DNA from: Hypomesus transpacificus
Taxonomy: Eukaryota; Chordata; Actinopteri; Osmeriformes; Osmeridae
DNA length: 64,000 nt
Assembly (NCBI RefSeq): GCF_021917145.1
Contig: NW_025813755.1
Location: 116,242 to 180,241 of the forward strand
Direction: 5' to 3'
Part shown: piece after piece, positions 1 through 13,260 of the stretch
Layout of the letters: each line of letters begins with the position of its first letter
Position numbering within the stretch: the first letter of the stretch is position 1
Position numbers and translations under genes: made by a program
The notes under the pieces: model-generated
Database searches by the model: none
Seen by the model: the letters and a program-made list of their open reading frames with translations, nothing else
Told to the model about the DNA's origin: nothing

Positions 1-1769
1 TGCAATGGCTGGACTAACTAAACAGTGCTGTCCAGTCCCACTGGGCACACAAAAACAATCACTATTGAACCCACATAAGCTGTGAACTCATAGAAGATGT
101 ACTACATATTTCGAGTGCCTGCGAACAAACACAGAGGTGTTTCCCACAGTAAACAACGCACGTTAGCAAAGTGATGGGCTGGGAGGGCTGGCTGACCCAG
201 CGTCATGTGCCAGAGCCTGGGGTAAACATCCCTGACAAAACATGGATGAGGAGGGGACGGCGAGAGATCGCCCAGGATGTCTTCCAGCATAGCTGAGGTT
301 GCTAGTGCAATATGTACCGGACTCCTCCCCTCTGTGCTCCTCGGACTCTCCCTCTTCCTCCCGTTCCCCTTTTCTCTCTCCCTCTCCCTCCCTTCCACCC
401 TCTCTCTCTCTCTTTCTGTCTCAGCCCACATCTATTTTTCATTTGGACCCTTTCCATCCCAGCTCGTTCACCCCCTTTTTTGAATCTACACACACATGCA
501 CACACACACAAAGAACAGATGTGTCAATATGTTTACAACTTCACAGCTTCTGATGAGACCTAGAAGGATGCACTGCACAACATCTCGTGAAACGAGTAGC
601 ATTCTGCTTTATCTCAAATCATTCACACACAAAAACACACACACAAACACACGCACACACACACACAAACCAGCATGACCAGCTGGACTGGGTAGGGGAA
701 GTAGCGCCTTTTGTAGCCGTTTTAGACAACAGATGGCTGAAAATCTCTGTGCAGAGGAGGGTACTCTCCTTTTCGGGGGCAGCGAGCACAGAGAGAGGTT
801 GCATCACTCCTCTGCTCCAGAGCAGCCACGGGAGCTGTTTCTCTGCCTGCTGCTCTGGCTACACACTCCCAAACACACTCATCGACTGACCACAGACAAT
901 ACAGCCTCTCAAGCTTACTGGACAGTGCCTGTGTGGCTAAAGGTGACTGTGAGATGTTGACATGAGTATCATACCACTTGAATGTCTAAGGCTCAATAAC
1001 GTTTGATTCAACAAACAGCCAATATTTCTAATTGTAAGTTATTCATTTAAGTTACAGCCCATATAGAAACTTGACAACCACAGAATTCAGTTTTAATCCT
1101 GACTGCAAAATGTCAGTTAGCCTACGCTTACTGAATTGAATTGTGCTAATAGATATATTTAATTTTTCCACTTCCAATTCTGTGGGGTCTTTCTAAATGC
1201 CCACAGCTGCCCAGTCATGCTCATAATGTTATTGGTAAATTGAGGTGAGGTCCAGTCAGCGTGTGGCGGCTCCGTGAGCACGCTGCAGACCAGAATAGAT
1301 CATGTGTCATCCTGGTAAATCAGGATTAGCGTTCTGCTCAAACCACAGGACATCAGCGACTATAGAAGACTAGGCGAGATGGACGCGGCGGATAAGTTCA
1401 TTTTTCATGAAACCCACATACCGACCGTACACACACGCACACCTTTTCACTATCGACAGTTGCATTGTGTGGACGTTGGATAGGCAACACACACACACCC
1501 AACCCCAAATAAAGGTATCACACAAGACAAAACCTCCAAGCAGCATCCCCCGTCCCACTGACCGCTCTGGCACAGCCTGTGCATGTGCGGGTTAGAACAA
1601 ACAAATGCCACATTCATGACCTATGACAGGTGGACTTGGACATAACATGCACTTTTTGTCCTTTCAAACGCAATCCGGTTAAATGAGAACTCGCTGCACA
1701 CCCGTCCGAATGAGGCTCTGATTATGCAATTAAAGGCGACAGGGGATGCAGTATGGAAAGCCGACAAAC
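1..1769 (-). other. brsk2: brsk2 first intron (minus strand)
   Basis: This stretch lies 3' of the first coding exon of brsk2 on the minus strand and is read as the start of its first intron. I see no further kinase exon in it: the next expected exon, which would continue the glycine-rich loop, is not found. It holds (CA)n tracts near 486-510 and 630-670 and a pyrimidine-rich run at 330-425. The open frames seen here are low-complexity and do not resemble any protein family. Confidence 0.6.
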
Positions 1770-1863
1770 CTGTCTGTCCTTTTCCGAGCGTCTTTTCCAA
1801 GCGGTAGGGTCCCACGTAATTGGCATGTTGGGCACCGCTGTTGTCTTTTCCAGACGATGACAT
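1770..1863 (-). CDS. brsk2: BR serine/threonine kinase 2, first coding exon (partial gene)
   Basis: The 94-nt exon encodes 31 residues plus one base, beginning [10 protein letters not shown] and continuing to [16 protein letters not shown]. This matches the N-terminus of BRSK2 (SAD-A), an AMPK-related kinase that controls neuronal polarity and presynaptic function. The last residues are the start of the kinase glycine-rich loop (LGKGQTG). The ATG reads from 1863 downward. The donor is ACAG|GTTTGT, with intron bases from 1769 down, leaving phase 1. The rest of the kinase lies to the left, outside the window. BRSK1 has a different N-terminus, so BRSK2 is preferred. Which teleost duplicate this is cannot be decided. 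Confidence 0.85.
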
Positions 1864-3640
1864 GTTGATGTGTGGAAACAGAGACTTTGTCAGAGGCGCA
1901 GTTGCGTCTATATGAAGGTCCAGCCGTTGTTTTTACTCCACAGCCCTATTGCCTCCTCCCGTCGCTATCTTTCTCAGTCGTTCTCTTAGGTGCTCGCTCT
2001 CCTCTCTCTCTCTCTTTCTCTCTGACTCTCCCTCACACGCTGTTGGAGAAGGTACGATTCTCTCTACCCCTCTCTTCTCCGTTTGCTGCAGATGAACCGC
2101 AAGTGCTTCAGGAACCGAATATCATTGTTGGTGAGCCTGCACTTCTTCGGTTGGCCTATGGAGGCACTATAGAGGCTCAAGGACTTCAGAGCCTAAGAAT
2201 GACGGACGGTGAATGCAGCCAAACAGCAAGCACAAAATTAGTGTGGCAACACCCCAGCTTGTTGCTGGAGCAACTTCTTTTTGGTCGAAAGTATGGGAAG
2301 TTACTATTCTTCCTCCACGGGCTGCTCAGTTCATATGAGATTTTAAAAGACTTTGGACCGAAATATCCTACAGCCTTTGTGTGTGAGTGTGTATGTGAGT
2401 GTGTGTGTGGCTGAAGTACGTACATGGCATGTGTGTGTGTGCGTTAACTCTAAGGTTCATTTCACACCCCAGTGGTCTGAGACTTGTGACTGTGGCTCGG
2501 GCTGAAGCCTGTCTTACTCACAGCAAGGGTACAGGTATCAGGGGAAGCCTGTCCAATGTCATGCTTTCCCAAGTCTGACAGCAACACACACACACACACA
2601 CAGCATTCTTCCAACCTAAAAGCACAGTATGCTTGCACTAGAGTGCTGTCAGAAGAGGAAAGAAACGACAGAGAACGGAAGTCTGATTATGTGTCTGTCT
2701 GCAGAAAGACACCTTGATTTCACCTCCCTTCCCCTAATGAAACAACATCTTCTTGTCATACTGTCAGTACGCCAGGAGCCACAGCATCACTCCCCAAAGG
2801 TGCCCTCCAATCCCCGGAAGGAACATGGTCCTTCTGAGCATGCGGGCACCACACGACTGACAGGGAAATTGACGTCAACACTGACAGTACAATGTCATGG
2901 GAAGCTGAAACAGCTAGAGCTGCATGGCCCATATCATATTGTTATCACTTTTTGCAGTTCGATTTTGTTAACTTCACAAATTCAATATTATCATTTATGA
3001 GATAAAGAGCAACTCCATAATCTTATTGCAACAAACGTTACAGTTTATTTGCATATGTTGTCCCCGGGCATGCAAGATAAAACAACATTATACCATAACT
3101 GTATTTAAATTCAATCAACAATCCACAAATAAACACATGTTGTGTGTGCAGTTATCTGACTTGGAATTGTCTCGTACAAGAAAATGCAGGTTTAAACGTT
3201 GAGAACCTTCTCATTAAAATCAATACCCTCTATTGAAGGCCTGTGTTTTTTCCTCTAGTGGACATCTCTGTCTGAGCAGCCTGACCCTGACCTGCATCCT
3301 CAGTGGAATAACACATGCCTGGTCAGGGGGAGGGTCCACACATGCCAATCATCCCAGGGGGGTTGGTGATTGGCCAGGTGTTCCTGTGGCGGGGTGGACT
3401 CTGAGCAGAGCCAGGACCAGGTGGAGGGGTAGAGCATGTGATGTCAGAGCCAGGTGGCTGGTGGGTGTCATTTCAATAATGCATGGCCCAGCTCTGACAC
3501 TCTCAATGCTTTGAAGTTTCCAGAAACATCTGTACCCGGAGTTTTTTAATCCCCCTTCCTGCACCTCTCTTCTTCCCTCCATCCCCTCTTCCCTTCTTTC
3601 CAAGGATATCATTCCCTCTCAACTGCAGCAGAATTAATGT

Positions 3641-3641
3641 T

Positions 3642-3713
<72 letters not shown>
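3641..3713. repeat. (GT)n microsatellite
   Basis: A nearly pure GT repeat of about 70 bases, flanked by imperfect GT units out to about 3750. It is read directly from the sequence. Confidence 0.95.
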
Positions 3714-3716
<3 letters not shown>

Positions 3717-5630
3717 TTGCAGGTTTGTGTGTCTGTGTGAGTGTGGGTCTGTGAGGATCTGTTTACTTGCAATTCCCAGTTTACAGCACCAAACAGATCT
3801 TGTCAACTCAATTCCCCTATTTCTTGTTTATTAGTGCTGTACGCCTCTACGAACCTCATTTCTCATATTAAAGACATACTGTACGTTCAGAAACTTCTGG
3901 GATACAGAGCATGATTATCTGGACTGTTTCAAGCGTTCCCTGGCTCACAGTGTGTGTGCTGTTGTTTCAGCTGGACACCTTCACACACCTAATCTATGTA
4001 GTCAAGGTTGTCCGGGCACAGTGACCTCCGCAGTGGGCTTTCTCCCTGTCCCCAGCCTGTTTCACAGGCGTGACCGAGCTTCCCTTGGTCCACCTAATAT
4101 GTACCTCACATGTTGGCCTGATGTTCTGCAGAGCCTTCAGTGAGCTTGCTCCCAGGGAAGGGGTGACCCGCCCAGCTCCATGTCCACTATGGGAGGAGGG
4201 TTACACCGTGCATGAACAGCATTCACATATGGGGCTTCCGACTGACGTGCAAATGGGGATGGATGGACAGCGATGAAGGGAGAGAGAAGGGTGCAGATAA
4301 AAGTGGAGAGGGAGAGAGAAATAGGGGGAGATAGGCCAATATCGGCGGGGAGGGAGGGAGGGAGAGAAAGAGAGAGGGAGGCAATGATGGGTAGACAGAG
4401 GGGGAGAGGGGTGACAAAGAACAGCAGAGAGAAGTAGAGGGAGAGGGGCGGGTGGGGGCAAAAAAGGGGAGGGCAGGGGGAGAAAGATGAGAGGGTGGAG
4501 CCAAAAAGGGGGGAGACAGAGACAAAGAGAGGAAGAGGGTAAGAGAAAGGGAGACTAGAGAGGAAATGAAACATGCATGACGCGTGGCAAGCATCCAATG
4601 ACCTCTGGATATGAGAGCGTGGAGTGGGATGCCAGGCGCCTTAATATCACTCCAGCCCAGATAATGAGAGGAGTTACATCTTCATCGTACACACTCTGCA
4701 CACGGGGTCAGACTGCAAAACAGGTTCTGGAGCAGCACGTCCTATCAACACATATATCCTTATCTCCTTCTCGCTCCCTCCCTCTCTCTCTTACGCACAC
4801 ACACACACAGACACACACAAAGACAAGCAATGGCAAGTATTCTCCTTGGGACCATCATTTTCCAAAAAGGTCAAACAGCTGTTGATACAACGACAACACA
4901 TACACAAAGTTCACACACCACACACACACACACACGCTCCAGCTCACCAGTTACAGACTGGTTATGTCTAGCTTGCTGAGTGAGGGCTGTTGGCTGGGCT
5001 GGATGTGGTTGGCCAGCTTGCTGGGTCTAGATTAATGAGCGTGTGGTGGTCAGACAGAGGAGAGACTATTACAGTCCATCTGTAAACGTTTATGGGCTGG
5101 AGGGCAGAGAGAAGGAAGACAGAGGGATGGTGGATGATGGAGGGATGAACAGACCTTTACCTGTCAGCCATGACGTTCATTTATCACCTGTTGGGCCGGA
5201 GAGTTTGGAAGTGGCACAGCCAAAGAGGGGCTTGGAGAAGACCAGGAGGGAGGGCCAGAAGGAGGGAGAGAGCGGGAGAAAGAGGGCAAGAGGGAAAGAG
5301 GAAGAGAGAGAGATCGCGAGGGACGAGGGCTCGGTCCCACGGAGACCAGAAAGAATAAAACCCACAGAGAGAGATTTGATCAGTTTATGAAAATGGCACA
5401 AACCACCTCCCAGAAGATTTCCAACCAGGAGCCTCTCCCACCCCCAACATCCCCCTCGGAGGCCCTCACAGGAGGGGGAAGCCTGGGAAAAACCCAAGCA
5501 GGTCAGCTGGTAGAGATCCCCCACACTAAGAAATAATAACTAGACAGACAGGATGAATCTAGTTGGCTCTTATTTCAATCTCCTGTGTGTGTGTGTGTGT
5601 GGGGGGGGGGGGGGGTTGTATGTGAGAGAA

Positions 5631-6027
<397 letters not shown>

Positions 6028-6733
6028 TTAGTCTACGCGTACCCTTAGTGATGGTATGGCAACACATTCCTAACTGAATAGCTGCAAGGCATTTCCATCC
6101 AGTTTTACAAGACCCTCACATGCACACAAATACTATGGCTGCAGACAACAATAATAGATCACTTCAAATCAAACACACATGCAACACAGGTATTAACACA
6201 CAAGTGAGACTACACAAGGAAAATGAATTACAACACACATACGCACACTCACAGCTCTGAAGAGGCACAGCTGTAACTCCACTGCCCTCTGTTGGTTAAA
6301 CATTTAAACAACACACACTGTTGACTTACAGTAAAAGAAAACAACTATTATTTGTATAAAACCTTTAGTTTTATTGCTAAGCCTCCATCAATCAGGACAG
6401 TGCTGCAGCTAAACTGTTTATATGGCAGAAAACCAGGTATACACGGCTTGCAGTAGCCACCTACTGAGAGAAACATGCATTGACCCACAACCCTTGTACT
6501 AGGATCTGAACTGGATAGTTCTCCACCTAGCAACACGCCTTGTATTGGAGACAGGAACCCCTGCACTGCACAGCACACCCCAGCTTTAACAAACTACTCG
6601 AATAACATTTTGGATTTGGCATTTTAGACAATTAAGACACACACAACACAGAAAGGGGGGGAGGGGGGGTCACAGGCACACAAGCACACATGCATCATCC
6701 ACGCCACACACTCGTCTGAAGACATGTGGGGAT

Positions 6734-7016
6734 AGAGCTTTTGCCGCTATGGCACCCAGACTCTGGAATGCTTCGCCAACCAGCATTAGATTTGCTGAAA
6801 ATGTTGAGGGTTTTAAGGGACAAGTGAAGACTCACTTGTTCAGGTTAGCTTTTGAGTAATCTCTGTCTTTGGTCTATTGATAATTTGTATCTGGTTTTAT
6901 TTATTTTATTGTTTATTGTTAGACTTTTATGTTATATTGACAATGTACATTGTAAAGCACTTTGTGACCCTGTCTGTGAAAAGCGCTGTAAAAACAAATT
7001 TTACTTACTTACTTAC
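6734..7016 (+). mobile_element. 3' end of a non-LTR retrotransposon (LINE)
   Basis: Positions 6734-6859 encode 41 residues and a stop (RAFAAMAPRLW, then a THLFRLAF end). This is the conserved C-terminal tail found after the reverse transcriptase in many teleost L2/CR1-type LINEs, where the motif is APRLWNxLP followed by FKxxLKTHLF. A 3' untranslated tail follows (GTAAAGCACTTTGTGACC type), ending in four TTAC units at 7001-7016, a typical LINE 3' microsatellite tail. The 5' part is missing, which is the usual 5' truncation. The exact family is not certain. Confidence 0.75.
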
Positions 7017-8746
7017 AAACATAAACTACGTGTTCACTCATTAATCAGGACCTGTGGTGATTACTATGGAAATAATTGGAGTATAAGAAGCAAATTGTTG
7101 GCAATCATTTGGAGAGCTTAGCGCTGGTGTGTGTAATTAGTTTGGCTGGGTGCGCCTGAGTAATTACAGAGCCAAAGTTAGTGGTGCTGCAAGCAGCGTG
7201 AAGGACTTCATTGACCATATTAGAGTCCACATAATCACGGACACAATTAAAGCCCCGCTATTTAGAACCTAACCACAGGATAAGCAGGAATGTCTGAGAT
7301 TTGAGACCATGCCATCGTTGAGATCTCAGCACTCTCCCTCAAGCATCTAGAGTTGCAGCATCTATCCAGAGGCGGCTGCTTCTGCACACATTTACCTCAG
7401 GACTAACCCGTTCTTAGAATCGGGTTGAGCTCCAGTGTCATAATAATGCAATTCATTACACCTTAAACCCATTAAACCCAGCCAGCCATTCAGTCAGGCC
7501 CAGAGTCTGATGAGGCAGCAGCATGTGTGGCTGGCGAGCAACATAGGTGACCTCTCTGTGATTGCGTGTCCTACACAGTCTGAGTACAAAGCAGTTGCCC
7601 TTGAAAAGGCCTCACGCACTCCAAGGCAGGCTCAGCTCTCTGGCCAATTGGAAAGGGGCTCCTGGCAATGTCATCCTCTCTTTCCCTGTAACAAAGCCAA
7701 GTGAACAGGAATTCTGTGTGTGCGAGTGTGTGCCCACTATGGTGCGTGTTTGAGTGTGAGTGTGTGTGTGTGTATGACTAAATACATGGCTGCGTGTGTG
7801 TGTACGTGAGTGTGTATGCGTGCGTGCTCATGCCTGGGAGGGGGAGCTGTGAAATGACCACACCTCTGAACACATGAGCATGGTCAAGGTGACTTCACCT
7901 CTGCGTAGCTGTTGCAGCAAACCTGATCAGAAACAAGATGTTTCACACGGTCCCATGGATGTCCTGCAGCCATGCCCCCTCACCCCATACACAATGTCCC
8001 TCTGCTCTCTGGTGTACTCCACAGTCAATCACTCAATCAAATGTATTTGTACAGCCCCATACATCCCTCCGCAGACAGACTCAGATTGTGGTACAACGCT
8101 CAGGTACCAGAGATGACGTCAGGATTGCGGGCATCTGATCCTGGACCATGATGGAATTCACAACAGTATTAGCAGGAATACAGACAGGGAATTCCTGAGG
8201 CACACCATGTATTATTGCTAAGATATATGAAAGTTGCAATAGATTAGATTTTTTCGGTATAAAGTGTTGTCCCTTGTAAACATGTTGAGAGAGTGCCCTT
8301 TGAGAACAACACAAACATCTCAGTTCCAGTGGAAAGTAAACGTAGCATTTTTGGAGTGTAACGTTACATTCCAGCCCATTGTGTTCCAGCAATCCTGTTT
8401 CCAGCCATTTGCCTTTGGTGAGGCAACCTTTGCTTCCTTGTTTATATTGTCAAACCACTGTGACACAAGCGATTTGGAGGAAAATGTGAAAATTCTGGCA
8501 ATAATTGGGGGTTCTATTTCTCCTATTTAAAATGATTTTATATTATTACATACTGCAGCTGTAATGCTTTTAGTGATGGTCAGGTGATGGCTGGAAAGTT
8601 GGACCACCAAACACTGCAACTTTGGTACTCTGGTTATGGCCATGACAAGAATGGATTTATGTGAATCCCAGTTTAAATGTACGGCTGCAGTCATTTGCTG
8701 TGGCCTTGGTCCTTTTGTCTCTGGCTCAAAGGGAGGGAGGGAGGGA

Positions 8747-8881
<135 letters not shown>

Positions 8882-9649
8882 GAGGAGGTGGGGAGGGAAG
8901 GATGTAAGAGAGAGGGAGAGATGGATGGGGAGGGGGAAGGAGGCGACAGACGAGTGTGATGCAGGGGTGGCTGGAGCTGTCGGCAGGGAGGGACTGTGGC
9001 AGATGCATTACCGCCGACATCTCCATCCCTGCTGACACTGGCCTGCCCCACACACACAGACACACACACAGACACACACACACCAGCATGCACACACACC
9101 CCACACACACAATTACTGTTTCCACGTCCATCCCTCTAGACTCAAACCCTCTCCGCACACTCAGACACACACACTGGGACACACACACACACAGAGCACA
9201 CGTTGACACACACACACATGGCCAGGCTGATTAAAACCAACGGTTTGGATGGCTCCTCACCAGGCACAGGGGGTAACGACTGTCCACTTTTTCCTATCAG
9301 CCCCCTGCCTGGGCCAACACCCCCTTTTACACACACACACACATGTACACACACCCATTCCTCCATCCCTCTTTTCCCCTCCCATCCTCCTCTCTCGCCC
9401 ACACACCTCCCTCCGAAAGCAGGGAAAATGTCATGCCGGCAGGGGGTGTCGCTCTGGTCCTCCGGAGAGCAATAAAGTCTGATTGGAGTTAAAACAGTTG
9501 GTCAGGCACTCCACCCTGGCATCTGCTGAGTTACACACATGAAGCCTGTCATCTGTGAAATAGAAGCTGGGATGGGAGGATAGGGGAAAGGCCAGAGAGA
9601 GATGGAGGGAAGGAGGGAGGGAAGAAAATAGGATAGAACAAGGCAGTGA

Positions 9650-9663
9650 AAGAGAGAGAGGGA

Positions 9664-9731
<68 letters not shown>

Positions 9732-9735
9732 CCTG
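9650..9735. repeat. (GA)n microsatellite
   Basis: A GA repeat inside a longer purine-rich block (9560-9910), again with purines on the plus strand. Confidence 0.9.
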
Positions 9736-10038
9736 TCGAAGAGAAAGATTGAGAATCCTCCAGCAGTAGGAGGAGGAGGAGGAGAGAGGGAAAGATAACC
9801 ATCTGTGGCTGGTCGTGGCAGGTAGAGAGAAGAGGAGGGGAGAGGGGGACGAGTGGGATCCAACCTGGTTGAAAGAGAGAGAAGCAGTGGGAGTGCTGCG
9901 AGGGAGGGAAGAAAGGACAGGCACATCTGACCTTTAGAGACATGGAGCCATTCCATTCATTCATGTCTCAATGCCACCAAACCTTCCTCCAATGCCTCAT
10001 ACTGTCCTCCACACCCCCATATCATCCCTCGCTTTCCT

Positions 10039-10062
10039 CCCCCCCCCCCCCCCCCCCCCCCC
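10039..10062. repeat. Poly-C run (24 C)
   Basis: An uninterrupted C run. It is one of several long C/G homopolymers in the window. Confidence 0.95.
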
Positions 10063-11270
10063 TCTCCATCTCCCCCACTGTCCAGGAACGGCCCCCCCAC
10101 CTACATTTGGCCCCCTGAGGGAATTATTTTCACTTCAACAACTTCAATTAACCTTATTCTTTCTCGCAAATCCAATCACTCACACTCCATGTCCCAGGTG
10201 GAGGAGTTACCCTGGGCTAGGGAGAATGCTGCAGTCCCAGTGTGATGCTGGAGTCCTCGTGCTGCCATGCTGCACCAGGGGCCGCGGGATCTTCACACAG
10301 CCAGCTGGGGGTTGATCTCAGTGGTGTGACTACATCAAAACTCTGGGTCTGTATATATGGGTGTTCCTATACTGGTGGTTGGGAGACTGGGTATCCTATA
10401 GGTTTTTAGAACACATCGCACATACATATGAAAACACCTTTTTTACAGCAACCTTTTGCAGTCTGAAGGAAATCTGGAAGAGGGAGATTAACAGACCTCT
10501 CTCTCTATGGCTTAACTGTGAACAGCTTCCAAGGTCTCTGATCTCACATGAAAACACCAATCTATGTGTGTGTGCATGAATGCATGTGCGTGTGTGTGTG
10601 GGTGTGATTTCCACACAGCTGTTCTCAAGCTCATACCTGGCAAATTCCAGCATACCTGCAGGCTGGCTCTTATCTACCATCCGCCTGCTCTCATTTTCAT
10701 CTGGCTGCCGGAACAATGGCAGGCCAGTGGCAAGATGGCGGGCACACAAACACACAAACAAACAAACAAACAAACAACTCAAACACACAAACACTGATGC
10801 CAGAGTGATCGTAATTACAAGAGCTGCTCAAAGAATCATCATAAAACAGAGATGGGTCCCTGGGTGGGTCTCCAGTGTCCAGAGATCAGATTCCACAGCG
10901 TGAACGTGGAGCCTGAGTGGATGATTGTGTGTCTGATCAGGCTTCATTCATCTGCAAATGGTCTCCTTTAAGACAGGGACTTGGAACGCACACTTATGAT
11001 GTCACCTTTCAATTAGTACCTGATGAGTACCTCGGGAACGGTGATAGATTTCACTTTGGATAACAACAATGGGTCTAATGAGCAGATAGTGACTGGTGTG
11101 ATACTAGCAACACACACACACATACACGCACCCTCTGAATCATCTATGTTGATGCAGTCTTTGTGCACTCCACAGCAGGATACGAACACCCTCGATCCTC
11201 CATTCCTCTCTCTAACCCCCTTCCCAACACAGCACCAGTCGCCCCTAGCTCCCAATCACTGGCTCCCCAC

Positions 11271-11301
<31 letters not shown>

Positions 11302-11439
11302 GCCCCCCTATCCAAGCTAGTCCTGGTCTTATCAGTTTTTAATTGCTGCTGATTGGGCTATTATTGTTGTGGTTAATCTGCCTGTGGGTGGCTAATGAAG
11401 GAACTCCACTAGGAACTTTATCATGAGAGTACAGAAGGA

Positions 11440-11760
11440 AGGCATGGAGAGATTCCAGGACCCTTGAGCTGCAGAACAGGAGGGAAGGAGGAGAGGAGGC
11501 GTGTAGGACAAGAAGAAAAGGAGGAGGAGGAGAAGGATGAAGAGGAGGAGGAGGAAGAAAAATGAGGAAAAAGGAGGAAAGGAAGAGAGGAGAGAAGGAC
11601 AGGGGGAGGAGGGGGAGAAATGAAGAAAAGGGAGGAGAGGTTGAGGAGGAGCAGACAGAGAAGGAGAACAGGAGAATCCAAAGGAGAGGAGAGCTAGGAA
11701 GAGAGGAGGAGGAAGATGACAGGATGAAGAGGGTCAGAAGGAGAAAGGGATGAGAAGAAG
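11440..11760. repeat. GGA/GA-rich polypurine block
   Basis: About 320 bases of irregular AGG/GGA/GAAG units with very few pyrimidines on the plus strand. The 226-codon minus-strand frame covering it is a low-complexity artefact. Confidence 0.85.
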
Positions 11761-13211
11761 GTTTGATGGTGGTTGGAGGGCTCGCCAAGAGCTCAAAATA
11801 GGTTAGGGGACAAAAATAGAAAGAAATTTTTAAGAGAGGCTTTGTTTTCGAACTTGAGATTGTTTTTTGGGGTGCGTGGATAGTCTGCTGGTTGGGGGGT
11901 GGGGTGAGAAGAGGTGGACTGAAGCAAACCCAGCAAGTGTCTGGACCATGTTGTGAGAATGTTCCGAGTACTTTATGTCCCTGCAGAACCCGGTAGTGAT
12001 TGATGTGGTTGTATTCCAAGGCCTTTCTCCTGCTCGGTTCTATTTCTAACCCAGGCAGCAGGACGTCGTCTGGGGCCGGGTGATTTGATTTCCTTCCGTT
12101 CTTCCATTAGGCAACGAGGGCAGGTAGGACATCGCCCACAGCTTACACAGGTCCCAATGCCCTGTGCAATAACATAGTGTTGGCAGCTGACCCTGTGGAG
12201 CGCCAGGTGGGTTACATGACAAACTGGTGCTGCTTTACTCCACTGAGTAGGTGGGTGTGGGGGGTCCAGGGAGGGGGGCTTCGGGGACCAATGAGAGAGT
12301 GTTAGTGAGGCTCTGGCGAGAGGAGGTTAGAGTAGGATAAGAAGTTGATGCTTCAAGTTTTGGAAAATTCTGGGGGGGTTTGCAGTCCTTTTGGGAATGA
12401 TGGATGCGGAACAACAGGATATGATGTATGAAGTTGCATGGTCAAAACACAGCAAGTGGAGGATAATCTGTCTCTCTACTGTGTAAGTCGCAGTCACACA
12501 TACACAAGCCTGCATACACACACATTAGTACAAACCCTCAAGCACACGCAGGCGGACGAGCAAACACAGACATCAGTGCACAATCCCACACACAAACACA
12601 CACACACACAAAGACACACACTCCTGAGCATGCTGTTTAAGCATGCACTGTCAGTAAGCGTGTGTGTAATGTTCCCCTATGTAGACTGATTACCACCATT
12701 ACAGGATGTGTCAAGGGCACACAGCGCTCGAGGTCTCGATCATGTTGATCTATTCAACATTCTGTGGAGGTGGGGATTCCTCACTGAACTGCATCTCCTG
12801 AGGCCTCCTTAATATTTTCTCTCGCTCTCTTTCCTTGTCTTCTTTTAAGGTTGGTTAGGGTTAGATTTAACTTTTTTGTAGGGGGGGTCTACACAGAACT
12901 GTTCAGTCCCGACCCATAACAGCGGATCTTGACCCACACAGACCTGCAGAATTTCAGAATGCCTATTTTATCACCAACATATGCGGGGTAATTGATCTTT
13001 GAAGATGAAAACCAAACAAAACAGCATTTCAGTGAGACCATTTTGCTTGAGAGAAATACAATTTTTCTGAGATCATTGCCTTTCTAATGGCTCCCCCTAC
13101 TGGTGGGATTCAACACATAGTTTGCAGTAAACCTACAATCTTAAACCATGGAATAATATTCTTAATCCCTGCAAATTGATTTTGTATTCAGCAGGGGCGT
13201 CGTTAGACCCT

Positions 13212-13260
13212 TTTTACTGGGGCACATGCCCCAGTATAAATCTGCTGTGCCCCAGTAAAA
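13212..13260. repeat. Short inverted-repeat element
   Basis: A 13-base arm (TTTTACTGGGGCA at 13212-13224) is repeated inverted twice: partly at 13227-13235, giving a hairpin with a 2-base loop, and fully at 13248-13260. The surrounding text is typical of a dispersed fish repeat, but I cannot assign a family. Confidence 0.6.

Noticed and set aside
1872-2414. A 180-codon plus-strand frame
   Set aside because: It overlaps the expected brsk2 5'UTR and promoter on the other strand, starts in CT repeats, ends in GT repeats, and has no recognisable domain.
11339-12019. A 226-codon minus-strand open frame
   Set aside because: It is the complement of a polypurine block and reads Ser/Pro/Leu/Phe runs. 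There is no domain or codon signature.
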